Origin: an uncultured Rhodospirillaceae bacterium
GTDB taxonomy: Bacteria > Pseudomonadota > Alphaproteobacteria > Rhodospirillales > Casp-alpha2
Direction of reading: 5' to 3'
Length of the DNA: 6,135 bases
Assembly (NCBI GenBank): GCA_913048145.1
Contig: CAJWVP010000186.1
Span: 1 to 6,135, forward strand
Both the position numbers and the translations under genes were made by a program. The stretch's first letter is position 1; the number at the start of each line of letters is the position of its first letter. The notes below the pieces were generated by a model. The model did no database searches and was not told where the DNA came from. It worked only from the letters and a program-made list of their open reading frames with translations. Positions 5,179-6,135 of this stretch are shown here, in pieces.

Positions 5179-5709
5179 TTAGAGTTTCTCTACCTGCGAA
5201 TACTCGAGTTCGACAGGTGTGGCGCGCCCAAATATGGACACCGCCACTTTCAGTCGACTGCGCTCATCGTCCACATCCTCAACCAGACCATTAAAGGAGT
5301 TGAATGGACCGTCGCAAACACGGACCTGCTCGCCGATTTCGAAGGTGACGGACGGCTTCGGCCGTTCGACCCCCTCTTGCACCTGGAACAGGATGCGTTC
5401 GGCTTCCTTATCGGTAATAGGCGACGGCCGTCCCTGGCCACCAAGGAAATCCGTTACCTTTGACGTGTTCTTCACAAGGTGCCAGGTCTCGTCCGTCAGT
5501 TCCATGCGAATCAAGACGTAGCCTGGGAAGAATTTCCGTTCAGAATTCACCTTGGCACCGCGGCGCATTTCTACGACTTCCTCGGTAGGCACCATTACCT
5601 GATCGACCAAGTCTTCCATGCCCAATTGGCGCGCTTGTTCTTCAATGGATTGGGCGACCTTTTTCTCAAAGCCTGAATAGGCATGAATGACGTACCAGCG
5701 CATGGCCAT
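5179..5709 (-). CDS. nusG: Transcription elongation/antitermination factor NusG
   Basis: NusG binds RNA polymerase through its N-terminal domain and contacts Rho or ribosomal protein S10 through its KOW domain, linking transcription to termination or translation. The 176-residue product has the NGN domain (about 4-110: RWYVIHAYSGFEKKVAQSIE, then ERKFFPGYVLIRM at 57-69). The C-terminal KOW domain (about 124-176) has FEIGEQVRVCDGPFNSFNG and ends SIFGRATPVELEYSQVEKL. F160, R162 and T164 match the E. coli S10/Rho-facing residues F165, R167 and T169. I chose ATG at 5709 because AGGGGG (5718-5723), within the last codons of secE, is 8 nt upstream. The ATG at 5703 would be 14 nt away. Only 4 nt separate it from the secE stop, suggesting coupled translation. 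Confidence 0.99.
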   Translation of the reverse strand: MAMRWYVIHAYSGFEKKVAQSIEEQARQLGMEDLVDQVMVPTEEVVEMRRGAKVNSERKFFPGYVLIRMELTDETWHLVKNTSKVTDFLGGQGRPSPITDKEAERILFQVQEGVERPKPSVTFEIGEQVRVCDGPFNSFNGLVEDVDDERSRLKVAVSIFGRATPVELEYSQVEKL

Positions 5710-5713
5710 TGGT

Positions 5714-5911
5714 CTATCCCCCTAGTCCGAGGATGCCCCGGACCCCTATCTGCAAAAGCCAATCGACCAGCATAAAGAACAACGCAGATATGAAAACGAA
5801 CACGAACACCATAACGGTCGAAATGCTCGTTTCCTTGCGCGATGGCCAAGTCACCTTGGCCGCCTCCTGACGAACCTGTTGGACGAATTGTGCGGGATTG
5901 GCTTTGGCCAT
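5714..5911 (-). CDS. secE: Protein translocase subunit SecE
   Basis: SecE is the small essential inner-membrane subunit that clamps SecY in the SecYEG channel. The 65-residue protein begins MAKANPAQFVQQVRQEAAKV, followed by TWPSRKET, the conserved amphipathic cytoplasmic segment (about 7-28). One transmembrane helix follows (about 30-54, rich in V, F, I and L) and the protein ends GVRGILGLGG. A single span is usual for SecE outside enterobacteria, whose version has three. ATG at 5911 has AGGA (5921-5924) with 9-nt spacing. The frame is open further upstream to a GTG at 5974, but that codon lies in the tRNA-Trp gene and is not credible. It lies 51 nt downstream of the tRNA and 4 nt upstream of nusG. 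Confidence 0.98.
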   Translation of the reverse strand: MAKANPAQFVQQVRQEAAKVTWPSRKETSISTVMVFVFVFISALFFMLVDWLLQIGVRGILGLGG

Positions 5912-5946
5912 AAATTTGTTTCCTGCTACAGCGCCGTCAAATCCAA

Positions 5947-6072
<126 letters not shown>

Positions 6073-6078
6073 TACGTC

Positions 6079-6107
6079 ATAATAGTCGGGCCGACTCCAC
6101 GCCAAAA
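6079..6107 (-). promoter_or_regulatory. Candidate sigma-70-type promoter upstream of tRNA-Trp
   Basis: TATTAT at 6079-6084 is a good -10 box (4 of 6 to TATAAT). The -35 region is weak: TTTTGG (6102-6107) gives 17-bp spacing, and TTGGCG (6100-6105) gives 15 bp. Transcription would begin around 6070, about 30 nt before the tRNA. The spacer holds a 5-bp inverted repeat, AGTCG-3-CGACT (6084-6096). The remaining bases to the window edge show no gene. I cannot tell whether readthrough from an upstream gene also feeds this operon. Confidence 0.4.
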
Positions 6108-6135
6108 AGGTGGCACGGACACGGTTGATGATTGG

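Noticed and set aside
3767..5676. Plus-strand frames opposite rplA, rplK and nusG, and minus-strand alternative frames within rplA and nusG
   Set aside because: All overlap well-recognised genes in other frames and show no recognisable domains.

Overview
The window is a conserved housekeeping locus. It is the translation/transcription cluster of an alphaproteobacterium, encoded entirely on the minus strand. In transcription order (right to left) it holds tRNA-Trp, secE, nusG, rplK (L11), rplA (L1), rplJ (L10), rplL (L7/L12) and the first 798 codons of rpoB, which runs off the left edge. The alphaproteobacterial assignment rests on the RpoB N-terminus and its 32-residue offset from E. coli numbering at the rifampicin region, the 65-residue single-span SecE, and tRNA-Trp directly upstream of secE. 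Base composition looks moderate (about mid-50s % GC by eye). I cannot name the genus.

Right part (about 5000-6135): a weak sigma-70-like promoter candidate precedes tRNA-Trp. The tRNA has an encoded CCA tail and is flanked by an 8-nt complementary pair that could form a processing stalk. SecE (translocon subunit) and NusG (elongation factor) follow, 4 nt apart. The 110-nt nusG-rplK gap carries a GC-rich hairpin and then a stem-loop resembling the L1-binding site of 23S rRNA. This is the expected target for L1 feedback on rplK-rplA.

Middle part (about 2680-5070): rplK and rplA overlap by one base. A 312-nt leader separates rplA from rplJ. It contains two strong hairpins followed by a long irregular stem that fits the ribosomal protein L10 leader, the site where the L10-(L12)n complex represses rplJL. 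rplJ starts at GTG with a good Shine-Dalgarno sequence. Longer versions of rplJ and secE without such a site are rejected. rplL follows after 42 nt.

Left part (1-2678): a 283-nt rplL-rpoB gap holds an attenuator-like hairpin just after rplL, two more hairpins, and a fold-back structure close to the rpoB ribosome-binding site. Partial rpoB then fills the rest. Its rifampicin-binding region looks wild type.

The genes form one functional unit: the ribosomal GTPase stalk (L11, L10, L7/L12), the L1 stalk, an RNA polymerase subunit, an elongation factor that links polymerase to ribosome or Rho, and a translocon subunit. I found no mobile element, CRISPR array, toxin-antitoxin pair, defence gene or unknown protein gene. 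What deserves a second look is the RNA structure between the genes, not a new protein system.
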